The position numbers and the translations under genes are program-made. This document shows, in pieces, positions 36,603 through 44,946 of a DNA stretch of 64,000 nt. The first letter of the stretch is position 1, and every line of letters starts with the position of its first letter. A model generated the notes under the pieces. It did no database searches, was not told the DNA's origin, and saw nothing but the letters and a program-made list of their open reading frames with translations. This stretch comes from Massilia eurypsychrophila (lineage in GTDB: Bacteria; Pseudomonadota; Gammaproteobacteria; Burkholderiales; Burkholderiaceae_D), in NCBI RefSeq assembly GCF_002760655.1, contig NZ_PDOC01000002.1, positions 248,001-312,000 on the forward strand, written 5' to 3'.

Positions 36603-36630
36603 AGTGTATAGACATTTGTGAAATGGTCAA
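36603..36630 (-). promoter_or_regulatory. Amidohydrolase promoter with the same HutC-like operator
   Basis: On the minus strand, -35 TTGACC (36625-36630) and -10 TACACT (36603-36608) are 16 bases apart. TGTCTATACA (36605-36614) spans the spacer and the -10 box. It is the exact reverse complement of the ten bases in the hutU promoter and lies 32 bases before the ATG, against 40 bases for hutU. Confidence 0.75.
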
Positions 36631-36650
36631 TCCGGCATGCATGCCGCCGC

Positions 36651-37340
36651 TCAGAGGGCGTCGTGGAAGATGATGCCGAGGGTGTGGCGCAGGCCCGCGC
36701 GCAGGCGGCTGACGCCGTGCCGCATGTTGACGCGGTGCGGCCCGCGCGCGCCGTTCACCGGACGCAGGCTGACCGGGAAGATGACGGCGTCACCCTGCAA
36801 GAGCGGCACCACCTCGACGCGCGACTGCATGCGCGGGCGCTGCTCGGTGAGCACGAATTCGCCGCCGGCGAAGTCCTCGCCGGGGCGCGACAGAAGCACC
36901 GCCACCTGCAGCGGGAACACGTGTTCACCGTACAGGTCCTGGTGCAGGCAGTTGTAGTCGCCTTCGCCGTAACGCAGCACCAGCGGCGTGGGCCGCAGCT
37001 GGCCGGCGGCGTGGCAGCGCGCGATGAATTCGGCGTGATCGGGCGGGAAGCGGGTGTCGATGCCGAGCGCGCCGTACCAGCGATTGGCGATGGCGGCCAG
37101 CTGCGGATACAGCGCGGCGCGCAGTTCGGCCAGCGCCGGCGGCAAGGGATAAGCGAAGTATTGGTATTCGCCGCGGCCGAAACCGTGGCGCTCCATCACG
37201 ACACGGCTGCGATACAGCTGCGCGGAGTCGTAAGAAGCCGCATAGGAGGCGCATTCGGCCGCCGTCAGCAAGCCTGGCACGACGGCGCAGCCATGTTCAT
37301 CGAGGTCGGCGGCGATGCGCTGCCACTGATCGGCCGTCAT
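36651..37340 (-). CDS. 2OG-Fe(II) dioxygenase next to ada
   Basis: A 229-residue protein with a double-stranded beta-helix dioxygenase core. The iron ligands are H133 and D135 in NCLHQDLYGEHVFPLQ, and a likely H208 in NMRHGVSRL. The 2-oxoglutarate arginine is probably R218 in GLRHTLGIIF. It is not a canonical AlkB (no NxYxD or RxxxxxR pattern). Its ATG overlaps the ada stop (ATGA), so it belongs to the alkylation-response operon. A role in DNA, RNA or protein demethylation or hydroxylation is inferred from context. Confidence 0.85.
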   Translation of the reverse strand: MTADQWQRIAADLDEHGCAVVPGLLTAAECASYAASYDSAQLYRSRVVMERHGFGRGEYQYFAYPLPPALAELRAALYPQLAAIANRWYGALGIDTRFPPDHAEFIARCHAAGQLRPTPLVLRYGEGDYNCLHQDLYGEHVFPLQVAVLLSRPGEDFAGGEFVLTEQRPRMQSRVEVVPLLQGDAVIFPVSLRPVNGARGPHRVNMRHGVSRLRAGLRHTLGIIFHDAL

Positions 37341-38407
37341 GCCTTGCCCTCGCGTTCGAGCAGCGCCGCCTTGCGCGCGACGCCCCAGCGGTAGCCGGAC
37401 AGGGTGCCGTCCTGCCTGACCACGCGGTGACACGGAATGGCGACGGCGACCGGATTGGCGGCGCAGGCGCCGGCGATGGCGCGCGCGCCGGAAGGCAGGC
37501 CGACCCGCTCGGCCAGTTCGGCGTAGCTGACGGTGGCGCCGGACGGTATGGCGCGCAGCGCCTGCCAGACGCGCTGCTGGAACGCGGTGCCGCGCACATC
37601 GAGCGGCAGGTCAAGGCCGATGGCGGGCGACTCGACCAGGCCGACGACCTTGGCGACGGTCGCCTCGAAGTCGGGTTCGGCGCCGCGCAGCTCGGCGCGC
37701 GGAAAGCGGTCCTGCAGGTCGCGCGCCAGCAGCTCGGGGTCGTCGCCCATCAGGATGGCGCAGATGCCCTTGTCGGTGGCCGCCACCAGGATGGCGCCGA
37801 GCGAGCAGGCGCCGATGGCAAAGCGGATCGAGGCGCCGCTGCCGCCGGCGCGGTACGTTGTGGCGCTCATGCCGAGCACCTGGCTTGAGGCAGCGTAGAA
37901 GCGCCCGCTGGAGTTGAAGCCGGCGGCGTAGATCGCATCGGTCACGGTGGGCGCGCCGGCCAGGCCTTCTTGCAGGCGGCGCGCGCGGCCGGCGGCGCTG
38001 TAGGCTTTCGGCGTGATGCCGGTGTGGGCCTTGAAGACGCGGTGAAAGTGGAAGCGGCTCATGCCGGACGCCCGCGCCAGGCTGTCCAGGTCGGGCGCCT
38101 CTGCGGCGGCGTCGATCAGGCGGCAGGCCTGAGCCACCGCCGCGGCATGGCGCTCGGCCAGCGGCGGCTGGTTTGGTTTACAGCGCAGGCATGCGCGAAA
38201 GCCGGCCAGCTCGGCCTCGGCGCAGCTGTCGTGGAAGCGCACATTGCGGCGCAGCGCCGGGCGCGCGCCGCACGAGGGCCGGCAGTACACGCCGGTGCTG
38301 CTGACCGAATAGTAGAACTGGCCGTCGGCGTGGGCGTCGCGGTTCTGCACCGCTTGCCAGCGCTCGGCGTCGCCGCGGTAGCCGGCCGATTGGATTGCTG
38401 CGTTCAT
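37337..38407 (-). CDS. ada: Ada methyltransferase/regulator
   Basis: A 356-residue three-part protein. The N-terminal zinc domain takes methyl groups from phosphotriesters (Cys42, Cys46, Cys73, Cys76 in GVYCRPSCGARP and RACLRCKP). The AraC-type helix-turn-helix is SLARASGMSRFHFHRVFKAH. The C-terminal O6-methylguanine methyltransferase has its acceptor Cys326 in AIPCHRVVR. Methylation of the N-terminal cysteine converts Ada into an activator of its own operon, here including the downstream dioxygenase. The gene is inserted between hutC and the hut structural genes. Confidence 0.96.
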   Translation of the reverse strand: MNAAIQSAGYRGDAERWQAVQNRDAHADGQFYYSVSSTGVYCRPSCGARPALRRNVRFHDSCAEAELAGFRACLRCKPNQPPLAERHAAAVAQACRLIDAAAEAPDLDSLARASGMSRFHFHRVFKAHTGITPKAYSAAGRARRLQEGLAGAPTVTDAIYAAGFNSSGRFYAASSQVLGMSATTYRAGGSGASIRFAIGACSLGAILVAATDKGICAILMGDDPELLARDLQDRFPRAELRGAEPDFEATVAKVVGLVESPAIGLDLPLDVRGTAFQQRVWQALRAIPSGATVSYAELAERVGLPSGARAIAGACAANPVAVAIPCHRVVRQDGTLSGYRWGVARKAALLEREGKA

Positions 38408-38532
38408 GATTTGCCTCTGTGGATGGGAGCCGAACCAGCATCGTGCGCCCTGCGGCGGCGAAAGAAACCCCGGGTCTTGCTTTTGAATTGAAGTGCTAGA
38501 ATCGGATTATCGCCCGCCCCTCGGAGAGTAGT

Positions 38533-39252
38533 TTGGAAGAACAGATCGCGCAAGACAGCACGCCTATTTTCCAGCGCATCAAGGACTACCTGGTCAGCGA
38601 AATCGCGGCCGGCCGCTGGAAAGAAGGAGAAGTGGTGCCGTCCGAGCAGGCGCTGGTGCGCCAGTTCGGCGTCTCGCGCATGACCGTCAACCGCGCCGTG
38701 CGCGAACTGACGGCCGAACAGGTGCTCACGCGCCGGCAAGGCTCGGGCACGTTCGTGGCGCCGAAAAAATACCAGGCGACGCTGGTCGAGATCAAGAGCA
38801 TCGCCGACGAGATCCGAGCGCGCGGCCACGTCCACCGCAGCAGCCTGCGCAAGCTCGAGGCGGGCCGCGCCAGCGACGTCCTGGCGCAGCAGTTCGCGCT
38901 GGCCGCCGGCAGCGCGCTGTTCCATTCGGTGATCGTCCACTTCGAAAACGACGCGCCGATCCAGGTCGAGGACCGCTGGGTCAACCCGGCCTGCGCGCCG
39001 CGCTACCTGGAGCAGGACTTCACGGTGGTCACGCCGAACGAGCACCTGATGGTGGCAGCGCCGCTGCAGGGCGCCACCTACAGCATTGAAGCGCTGCAGG
39101 CGCCGCGCGAAGTGGCCGAGATGCTGGCGATCGATGTGCGCGAAAGCTGCCTGGTGCTGCGGCGGCGCACGACGTCGTCGGGGCAGGTGGCGTCGGTGGT
39201 GACGATGTGGCATCCGGGCGCGCTGTACCAGTTCACCGGCAGCGTCGGATAG
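38533..39252 (+). CDS. hutC: Histidine utilisation repressor HutC (GntR family)
   Basis: A 239-residue GntR/HutC-type regulator. The N-terminal winged helix is YLVSEIAAGRWKEGEVVPSE through FGVSRMTVNRAVRELTAEQV, and the C-terminal effector domain is UTRA (about 95-235, with IQVEDRWVNPACAPRYLEQD). Urocanate is the usual inducer. The best start is TTG 38533 with GGAG six bases upstream. It is divergent from ada and about 3.7 kb from hutU. No copy of the HutC-like operator was seen before hutC itself, so autoregulation is not evident. Confidence 0.93.
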   Translation: MEEQIAQDSTPIFQRIKDYLVSEIAAGRWKEGEVVPSEQALVRQFGVSRMTVNRAVRELTAEQVLTRRQGSGTFVAPKKYQATLVEIKSIADEIRARGHVHRSSLRKLEAGRASDVLAQQFALAAGSALFHSVIVHFENDAPIQVEDRWVNPACAPRYLEQDFTVVTPNEHLMVAAPLQGATYSIEALQAPREVAEMLAIDVRESCLVLRRRTTSSGQVASVVTMWHPGALYQFTGSVG

Positions 39253-39520
39253 TTCCGTCGAACCGGCGCCGGCAAGGACGGAAAGGCACGAGCTTGCGCA
39301 TTGCTCAACATTTCGTACGAACCTACGCCCCTTTTTTGGAAAATAGGTTATTATTTCGTCTAATCCCCCGCCTGACGCCCCCTTTGACGCCCCTCCACTT
39401 ATTGAATTTGCGGACTCCGTCGCCACCATAAGTGTTGCAACAAAAGGAAGCTGGCCGGCGTGCCGTCGCAGGATCCGACGAACGCCTGATCGGCAGTTGG
39501 CGGCGTAATTTGATCCCTAC

Positions 39521-39532
39521 CCTCAATTGAGG
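39521..39532 (+). promoter_or_regulatory. Perfect 12-bp palindrome over the trxA ribosome-binding site
   Basis: CCTCAATTGAGG ends with the GAGG of the trxA Shine-Dalgarno site, eight bases before the ATG. The RNA could fold on itself and hide the site, or the DNA could bind a dimeric protein. It may also be chance. Confidence 0.4.
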
Positions 39533-39540
39533 AAAAAAAC

Positions 39541-39867
39541 ATGAGCGAAAATATTAAACACATCACCGACGCATCTTTCGAAGCCGACGTCCTCAAGTCG
39601 GAGCGTCCGGTGCTGGTCGATTTCTGGGCTGAATGGTGCGGTCCCTGCAAGGCCATCGGCCCGATCCTCGAAGAGGTGGCGAAGGAATACGACGGCAAGA
39701 TCCTGATCGCCAAGATGGACGTCGACGCCAACCAGGCGGTGCCGGCCAAGTTCGGCATCCGCGGCATCCCGACCCTGATCCTGTTCAAAAACGGCGTTGC
39801 CGCCGCCCAGAAAGTTGGCGCAATGGCCAAGGGCCAGTTGACTTCATTCATCGACAGTAACATCTGA
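39541..39867 (+). CDS. trxA: Thioredoxin
   Basis: A 108-residue cytosolic thioredoxin with the redox motif WCGPC (C33, C36), the cis-proline in [13 protein letters not shown], and the usual length. It reduces protein disulfides with electrons from thioredoxin reductase, for which no gene is in the window. Rho follows after 138 bases, the order typical of proteobacteria. Confidence 0.98.
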   Translation: MSENIKHITDASFEADVLKSERPVLVDFWAEWCGPCKAIGPILEEVAKEYDGKILIAKMDVDANQAVPAKFGIRGIPTLILFKNGVAAAQKVGAMAKGQLTSFIDSNI

Positions 39868-39873
39868 TATGAT

Positions 39874-39901
39874 GCGACGGCAGCGCGCCCGCGCTGTCGT
39901 C
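39874..39901 (+). promoter_or_regulatory. Hairpin in the trxA-rho gap
   Basis: GACGGCAGCGCG and CGCTGTCGTC form a stem of about ten pairs (one wobble) around a three-base loop. No T-run follows, so it is not an intrinsic terminator. It could stabilise the trxA transcript or lie in the rho leader, where rho regulates itself in other bacteria. Confidence 0.45.
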
Positions 39902-40005
39902 AAAATCCGGCCGGGAAGCGAAGCAGCCTCGTCTGAATCCTCCCCAATGATTAACCCACGCAATCCCCTCCCCTACCTTTACTTTCCCGTCACGGGACTC
40001 AACTC

Positions 40006-41268
40006 ATGCACTTATCTGAACTGAAGGCAATGCACGTCTCGGCACTCCTCGAGATGGCAATTGGCCTCGATATCGACAATGCGGCCCGCCTGCGCAAACA
40101 AGAACTGATGTTCGCGATCCTGAAAAAGCGCGCGAAGTCAGGCGAACAAATTTTTGGCGACGGCGCCCTCGAAGTGCTGCCGGACGGCTTCGGCTTTCTG
40201 CGCTCGCCGGACGCCTCGTACATGGCCTCGACCGACGACATCTACATCTCGCCGTCGCAGATCCGCCGCTTCAACCTGCACACCGGCGACTCGATCGAAG
40301 GCGAAGTGCGCACCCCGAAAGACGGCGAGCGCTACTTCGCGCTGGTCAAGGTCGACAAGGTCAACGGCGAATCGCCGGAAGCGTCGAAGCACCGCATCCT
40401 GTTCGAGAACCTGACCCCGCTGCACCCGAACGAGCCACTGCGCCTCGAGCGCGAGATGATGGGCCAGGAAAACATCACCGGCCGCATCATCGACCTGATC
40501 GCGCCGATCGGCAAAGGCCAGCGCGGCCTGCTGGTGGCGTCGCCGAAGTCGGGCAAATCGGTCATCCTGCAGCACATGGCGCACGCGATCACCGCGAACC
40601 ATCCTGACTGCACCCTGATCGTGCTGCTGATCGACGAGCGCCCGGAAGAAGTGACCGAGATGCAGCGTTCGGTCCGCGGCGAAGTGGTCGCATCGACCTT
40701 CGACGAGCCAGCCACGCGCCACGTCCAGGTCGCCGAGATGGTGCTGGAAAAAGCCAAGCGCCTGGTCGAAATGAAAAAAGACGTGGTAATTTTGCTCGAC
40801 TCGATCACCCGCCTGGCGCGCGCCTACAACACCGTCATCCCTGCCTCGGGCAAGGTACTGACCGGTGGTGTCGACGCCAACGCGCTGCAGCGCCCGAAGC
40901 GTTTCTTCGGCGCCGCGCGTAACATCGAAGAAGGCGGCTCGCTGACCATCATCGCCACCGCGCTGATCGAAACTGGCTCGCGCATGGACGACGTGATTTT
41001 CGAGGAGTTCAAGGGTACCGGCAACATGGAAGTGCACCTCGAGCGCCGCCTGGCCGAGAAGCGCGTCTACCCGGCGATCAACCTGAACAAGTCGGGCACC
41101 CGCCGCGAAGAGCTCTTGATCAAGCCGGACCAGCTGCAGAAAATCTGGATCCTGCGCAAGCTGCTGTACTCGATGGACGAGATCGAAGCGATGGAGTTCA
41201 TCCTCGACAAGATGAAGGCCACGAAGAACAATAATGAGTTCTTCGACCTGATGAGGCGAGGCGGCTAA
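40006..41268 (+). CDS. rho: Transcription termination factor Rho
   Basis: A 420-residue hexameric RNA-dependent ATPase. The N-terminal helical domain and the cold-shock-like RNA-binding domain ([20 protein letters not shown]) are followed by the ATPase domain with Walker A SPKSGKSV, Walker [17 protein letters not shown], the Q-loop and the R-loop ([20 protein letters not shown]). It lacks the long N-terminal insertion of actinobacterial Rho. An intrinsic terminator follows. Confidence 0.98.
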   Translation: MHLSELKAMHVSALLEMAIGLDIDNAARLRKQELMFAILKKRAKSGEQIFGDGALEVLPDGFGFLRSPDASYMASTDDIYISPSQIRRFNLHTGDSIEGEVRTPKDGERYFALVKVDKVNGESPEASKHRILFENLTPLHPNEPLRLEREMMGQENITGRIIDLIAPIGKGQRGLLVASPKSGKSVILQHMAHAITANHPDCTLIVLLIDERPEEVTEMQRSVRGEVVASTFDEPATRHVQVAEMVLEKAKRLVEMKKDVVILLDSITRLARAYNTVIPASGKVLTGGVDANALQRPKRFFGAARNIEEGGSLTIIATALIETGSRMDDVIFEEFKGTGNMEVHLERRLAEKRVYPAINLNKSGTRREELLIKPDQLQKIWILRKLLYSMDEIEAMEFILDKMKATKNNNEFFDLMRRGG

Positions 41269-41284
41269 CGCCCTGCAGCATCAC

Positions 41285-41314
41285 AAAAGGGGACGCTACG
41301 GCGTTCCCTTTTTT
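41285..41314 (+). terminator. Rho-independent terminator of rho
   Basis: AAAAGGGGACGC pairs with GCGTTCCCTTTT around a TACG loop, with a T-run in the 3' arm. Confidence 0.9.
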
Positions 41315-41350
41315 CGTTTACGGACGATAGAGGCAGGTCAATCGGACGGC

Positions 41351-41746
41351 ATGCCGGCGCGGGACAATGAAGGACTGACACGGGAAACCATCATGGCGCC
41401 CAATTCCGGAACCGACGAAGCTGACCTTGCCAACGGGGATCTTGGCGCCTATATTCGGAAGATGGACAGGCGACTGATCGTACTGGAAACGAGATTCGAC
41501 ACAATTCTGCCAACGCTAGCCACGAAAGCAGATCTCATCGAGTTGCGCGCCGAACTCAAGGCAGACATGAGCAAGCTTGGTTCGGATCTTCGCACTGAAA
41601 TGCGAGACTCGACTGGTTCGTTGCGCAACGACATCCTGACATTTAAGGCCGACATCTTCAAATGGATGGTAGCAACGCTGCTCACCACTTTCCTTGGCTT
41701 CAGCGGCATGATCATCACCCTGTTCACGCTGTTGCGCCCCGGCTGA
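41351..41746 (+). CDS. Coiled-coil protein with C-terminal membrane anchor
   Basis: A 131-residue protein (117 if it starts at the ATG at 41393). A heptad-rich middle (ELRAELKADMSKLGSDLRTE) suggests a coiled coil; a single hydrophobic segment at the C terminus (MVATLLTTFLGFSGMIITLF) suggests a tail anchor. The pattern resembles DUF1640/CCDC90-like and other phage- or chromosome-borne coiled-coil proteins, but identity is not certain. GC content is a little lower than that of the neighbours. Neither start has a strong ribosome-binding site. Confidence 0.6.
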   Translation: MPARDNEGLTRETIMAPNSGTDEADLANGDLGAYIRKMDRRLIVLETRFDTILPTLATKADLIELRAELKADMSKLGSDLRTEMRDSTGSLRNDILTFKADIFKWMVATLLTTFLGFSGMIITLFTLLRPG

Positions 41747-41754
41747 GCCGTTTA

Positions 41755-41784
41755 TTGCCTTCCACCCCGGAACCCCTGTATAAT
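41755..41784 (+). promoter_or_regulatory. rpmE2 promoter
   Basis: TTGCCT (41755-41760) and a perfect TATAAT (41779-41784) are separated by 18 bases. Transcription should start near 41791, giving a leader of about 100 bases before the rpmE2 ATG. Confidence 0.8.
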
Positions 41785-41786
41785 CG

Positions 41787-41828
41787 CCGGTTGCAGTATT
41801 TAAACCCTGGCAAGTGATCAGCAACCGG
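41787..41828 (+). promoter_or_regulatory. Stem-loop at the 5' end of the rpmE2 leader
   Basis: CCGGTTGC (41787-41794) is perfectly complementary to GCAACCGG (41821-41828), with 26 bases between. It lies at the very start of the predicted transcript. Leaders of L31 genes act as autoregulatory elements in several bacterial groups, so this is a candidate for such a control. Confidence 0.45.
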
Positions 41829-41890
41829 GTCAAGAGGCAAGCAGACCGACGAAGTGCAGATTGGCTACCAAAATTAACCGAGGCAAGACC

Positions 41891-42160
41891 ATGCGTAAAG
41901 ATATTCACCCAGATTACCGCGATGTCGTTTTCCACGACGTGTCGTGCGACTTCAAATTCGTTTCCCGTTCGACCATCCAGACCCGTGACAAAATCACCCA
42001 CGAAGGTCAAGAGTACCCACTGGTCAAGATCGAGGTTTCGGCTGAATCGCACCCGTTCTACACCGGCAAGCACAAGATCGTCGACACCGCTGGCCGCGTT
42101 GAGAAATTCCGCCAGAAATTCGGCGCAGTCGGTTCGAAGACCGCCGTCGCAAACGGCTAA
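41891..42160 (+). CDS. rpmE2: 50S ribosomal protein L31 type B
   Basis: An 89-residue L31 of the zinc-free (C-minus) type: [20 protein letters not shown] has only one cysteine and lacks the CxxC pairs of zinc-binding L31. The end [11 protein letters not shown] is typical. The ATG at 41891 gives the family start; a longer frame runs upstream through the leader. In many bacteria the zinc-free form is induced by zinc starvation through Zur, but no Zur box was recognised here. Confidence 0.95.
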   Translation: MRKDIHPDYRDVVFHDVSCDFKFVSRSTIQTRDKITHEGQEYPLVKIEVSAESHPFYTGKHKIVDTAGRVEKFRQKFGAVGSKTAVANG

Positions 42161-42177
42161 GTTTCCGGCCGCTATTG

Positions 42178-42206
42178 AAAAAAGCAGCTACGGCTGCTTT
42201 TTTTTC
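42178..42206 (+). terminator. Rho-independent terminator of rpmE2
   Basis: AGCAGC pairs with GCTGCT around TACG, flanked by six A and eight T. Confidence 0.9.
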
Positions 42207-42247
42207 GCGGATACTACGCACTATTTCCGACTTTCAGGGCTGCGCCC

Positions 42248-43987
42248 GTGACCAAACAGTTATCGATGAAGCCTGTCCGCCTAGCCGCCGCCGCCACCCT
42301 CGCCTTGCCACGCTGGGCCATCTTCGGGCTCGGCCTGTTATATATCCTGCCCGGCCTGATCGGACGGGACCTGTGGAAGGACGACGCGGCCAGCTTCGGA
42401 ATCATGTGGACGATGGCGCACGGCAGTGTCAGCGACTGGCTGCTGCCGAACGTCGCCGGTCTGCCGCTCGCCGACGAAGGGCCGCTGGCGTTCTGGCTTG
42501 GTGCCATCTGCATCAAGCTGTTCGGCTGGTTGCTGGGCGACGTCATGGCCGCGCGCGTGTCGACCATCGGCATTTTCGTGCTCGGCGCTCTGTCGGTCTG
42601 GTACACCGCCTTCCACCTGGGCCGGCGCCCCGACGCCCAGCCGCTGCGGCTGGCCTTCGGCGGCCAGCCCGAGCCGGACGATTACGGCCGCACGCTGGCC
42701 GACACCGCCCTGCTGATCTACCTCGGCTGCCTTGGCCTGCTGCTCAACAGCCACGAAACGCTGGCAGTGACGCTGCAAGGATCGCTGCTGGCCTTCTTCC
42801 TGTACCGCTCGGTGCGCTACGTCGAGGCCCCAAGCCTTGGCAATGCCGGGCTGATCGGCCTGGCGCTGGGCGCGCTGACCCTCACGCGTGGCTGGCTGCC
42901 GCCATGCACCTTGGCGCTGGCGCTGTTCCTGTGCACCCGTTTCCTCGACTTGCCGGCCGCGCGCACGCTGCGCGACCTGGGCTGCGCCGCGCTGGTGGCA
43001 TTGCTGATCGCGCTGCTGTGGATCGTGCCGGCGGCGACTCTGCGGCCCTACGGGCTGTCGCCGGTCGACAGCTGGATGGCCTGGAACGTGAGCCAGATCG
43101 GCCTGCCGAGCCTGCATTCGCTGAAAGCGTTCTTCAAGGTCGGCATCTGGTTCTTCTGGCCGGCCTGGCCGTTTGCGATCTGGGCAATCTATGCCTGGCG
43201 GCGCCAGCGTCGGCTGCTGCACATCGTGCTGCCGCTCAGCTTTGCCGGCGCACTGACCCTGCTGATCCTGTGCGATCCGGCGCCGGAAAGCGGCGACCTG
43301 CTCAAGCTGCTGCCGCCGCTGGCGATCATGGCCGCGTTCGGGCTGCCGGCGATGAAACGCGGCACCATCAACGCGATCGACTGGTTCTCGGTGATGGTGC
43401 TGACCATGATTGCCTGCGGCCTCTGGCTGTGGTGGTGGGCCACGCTGACCGGCTGGCCGGCGCAACTGGCCAAGAACGCGGCGCGGCAGTCGCCCGGCTT
43501 CGACGCCGAGTTCGGCGTCATCGCGTTCCTGGTGGCCGCCGCAGCCACCATCGGCTGGTTCGTGCTGGTGCACTGGCGCATCTCGCGCCAGCCGGCGGTG
43601 CTGTGGCGCGCCGTGGTGCTGTCGTCGGGCGGGCTGATCCTGTTCTGGATTCTGTTGATGACGCTGCTGCTGCCGCAATTTAATTACAGCAAGAGCTACA
43701 ACCACGTGGCGCAGCAAATCGCCGCCAAGCTGCCCGAAGGCGGCGCCTGCATCCTGACCAATGTCGGACCGGCCCAGCGCGCATCGTTTGCCTTCTACGG
43801 CGGACTGACTTTCGCCGGCTTCGGCGCCGAGCAATGCAACTTGCTGCTGCTGCAGGACAGCATGGACCTGCGAGACGACGGCGAAATCGCGCAAGCCTTC
43901 CGCGGCAAGCAGTGGGCGCTGCTATGGGAAGGACGGCGCCCGTCCGACCCTGACGAACGGTTCCGGCTGTACCGCCGCGTCAAGTAA
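42248..43987 (+). CDS. GT39/ArnT-type membrane glycosyltransferase
   Basis: A 579-residue protein with about 11-12 membrane spans and a small C-terminal soluble part. The GT-C signature is in the first outside loop: LPGLIGRDLWKDDAASFGIM, with acidic residues after the first span, then LADEGPLAFWLGA. It resembles the undecaprenyl-phosphate sugar transferases ArnT/PMT, which move a lipid-linked sugar onto lipid A or proteins at the periplasmic face. The start is a GTG at 42248. It stands alone between two terminator-bounded units, and the acceptor is not known. Confidence 0.87.
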   Translation: MTKQLSMKPVRLAAAATLALPRWAIFGLGLLYILPGLIGRDLWKDDAASFGIMWTMAHGSVSDWLLPNVAGLPLADEGPLAFWLGAICIKLFGWLLGDVMAARVSTIGIFVLGALSVWYTAFHLGRRPDAQPLRLAFGGQPEPDDYGRTLADTALLIYLGCLGLLLNSHETLAVTLQGSLLAFFLYRSVRYVEAPSLGNAGLIGLALGALTLTRGWLPPCTLALALFLCTRFLDLPAARTLRDLGCAALVALLIALLWIVPAATLRPYGLSPVDSWMAWNVSQIGLPSLHSLKAFFKVGIWFFWPAWPFAIWAIYAWRRQRRLLHIVLPLSFAGALTLLILCDPAPESGDLLKLLPPLAIMAAFGLPAMKRGTINAIDWFSVMVLTMIACGLWLWWWATLTGWPAQLAKNAARQSPGFDAEFGVIAFLVAAAATIGWFVLVHWRISRQPAVLWRAVVLSSGGLILFWILLMTLLLPQFNYSKSYNHVAQQIAAKLPEGGACILTNVGPAQRASFAFYGGLTFAGFGAEQCNLLLLQDSMDLRDDGEIAQAFRGKQWALLWEGRRPSDPDERFRLYRRVK

Positions 43988-44118
43988 AGCCAAGTAGCAG
44001 ATTCGCCGCTGGCGGCAGCGGCGCGCACCTCGATTTGGCTTGAGAAATCTCAATTCGCTACGGAAATTGACGCCGAGAATATAGGACTGGTCAACGGTTC
44101 CATCTCGGGGAGCTCATC

Positions 44119-44586
44119 ATGAAAAGCGTATCGATGTCTCAAGTGGTCAGGGCGCACGATGCATTCCGTTTCCTGTGGCCGATCCAGTCGTGGGGCCAGC
44201 TGACGTCGCTTGGAGTCGCGCTGGCGGTCGGCCTGACCTTCATCGCGCTGCTGTGCGCGGCGATCGATCCGACCGCGCCGATGGCCTACATCGTGATTCC
44301 CGTCTTGCTGGGCGGCCTGGCGCCAGTGTTCGCTGCGCTGCCTGGCCGCTTCCAGGTACACACCCGCTTCCATGCCCAGCACTTCGTCAAGACGCTCGAT
44401 GAAGCGATCCGGGCGATGGGCTACAACCGCGCCGAGTCGATCGACGGCCACACCTGCTACCAGCCGCAGGCCCGGATGGTCCGCTGGAAGGAAAATACGA
44501 TCACCGTCAAGGTCAGCGATCACGCCATCGTCGTCGTCGGCCCGGTGTTCGTTCTGCGCATGCTGCAGCAGCGGCTGGCGGGCTAA
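44119..44586 (+). CDS. Small membrane protein of unknown function
   Basis: A 155-residue protein with two hydrophobic spans at about 30-47 and 54-73 (LGVALAVGLTFIALLCAAID, then MAYIVIPVLLGGLAPVFAAL) and a C-terminal cytosolic domain of about 80 residues (FVKTLDEAIRAMGYNRAESI ... WKENTITVKVSDHAIVVVGP). GGGGAG precedes the ATG. No family was recognised; it is unlike the flanking genes and precedes the tRNA-Leu locus. Confidence 0.75.
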   Translation: MKSVSMSQVVRAHDAFRFLWPIQSWGQLTSLGVALAVGLTFIALLCAAIDPTAPMAYIVIPVLLGGLAPVFAALPGRFQVHTRFHAQHFVKTLDEAIRAMGYNRAESIDGHTCYQPQARMVRWKENTITVKVSDHAIVVVGPVFVLRMLQQRLAG

Positions 44587-44707
44587 GGCGCGGCGGCGAG
44601 CGCTCCCGGCCAAAACAGTTGCCGCATCCTGCTAAATCAGCCATAATGCGGCTCGCGTTGCCGGGAGTGTAGCTTCCGCCAGAATGCGTCGCGATATGAT
44701 CGCACGG

Positions 44708-44713
44708 TATAAT
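44708..44713 (+). promoter_or_regulatory. -10 box of the tRNA-Leu gene
   Basis: A perfect TATAAT ends 12 bases before the first base of the mature tRNA. No clear -35 hexamer was found at the right distance. Confidence 0.65.
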
Positions 44714-44725
44714 GTTGAAATCGTC

Positions 44726-44810
44726 GCCCGAGTGATGGAATTGGTAGACGTAGCGGACTCAAAATCCGCCGCCGCAAGGCGTGCCGGTTCAAGTCCGGCC
44801 TCGGGCACCA
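44726..44810 (+). tRNA. tRNA-Leu, anticodon CAA
   Basis: An 85-base class II tRNA. The acceptor GCCCGAG pairs with CTCGGGC, discriminator A and the CCA end are encoded (44807-44810), and the D-arm contains TGGAATTGGTAGACG. The anticodon stem GCGGA/TCCGC holds the loop CTCAAAA with anticodon CAA (reads UUG). A long variable arm (GCCGCAAGGC) and the T-arm GCCGGTTCAAGTCCGGC follow. Its 3' end abuts an accessory island. Confidence 0.97.
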
Positions 44811-44820
44811 AAATTAAAGC

Positions 44821-44852
44821 AAAAAAGCACCAACTTCGGTCGGTGCTTTTTT
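44821..44852 (+). terminator. Rho-independent terminator of tRNA-Leu
   Basis: AAAAAAGCACC pairs with GGTGCTTTTTT around a nine-base central part containing TTCGG. Confidence 0.9.
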
Positions 44853-44946
44853 CATTTCCGCTCTACTGTTTCGCTGGATTTTCTGCTGCGCCCAAATTTC
44901 CGCTACCCAAGGTCTTGCCTGGTGCGGTAGATCAATGGGCACCGTG

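Noticed and set aside
38408-38532. HutC operator between ada and hutC
   Set aside because: No TGTA-N2-TACA or TGTATAGACA word occurs there; the two sites found lie before hutU and the amidohydrolase gene.
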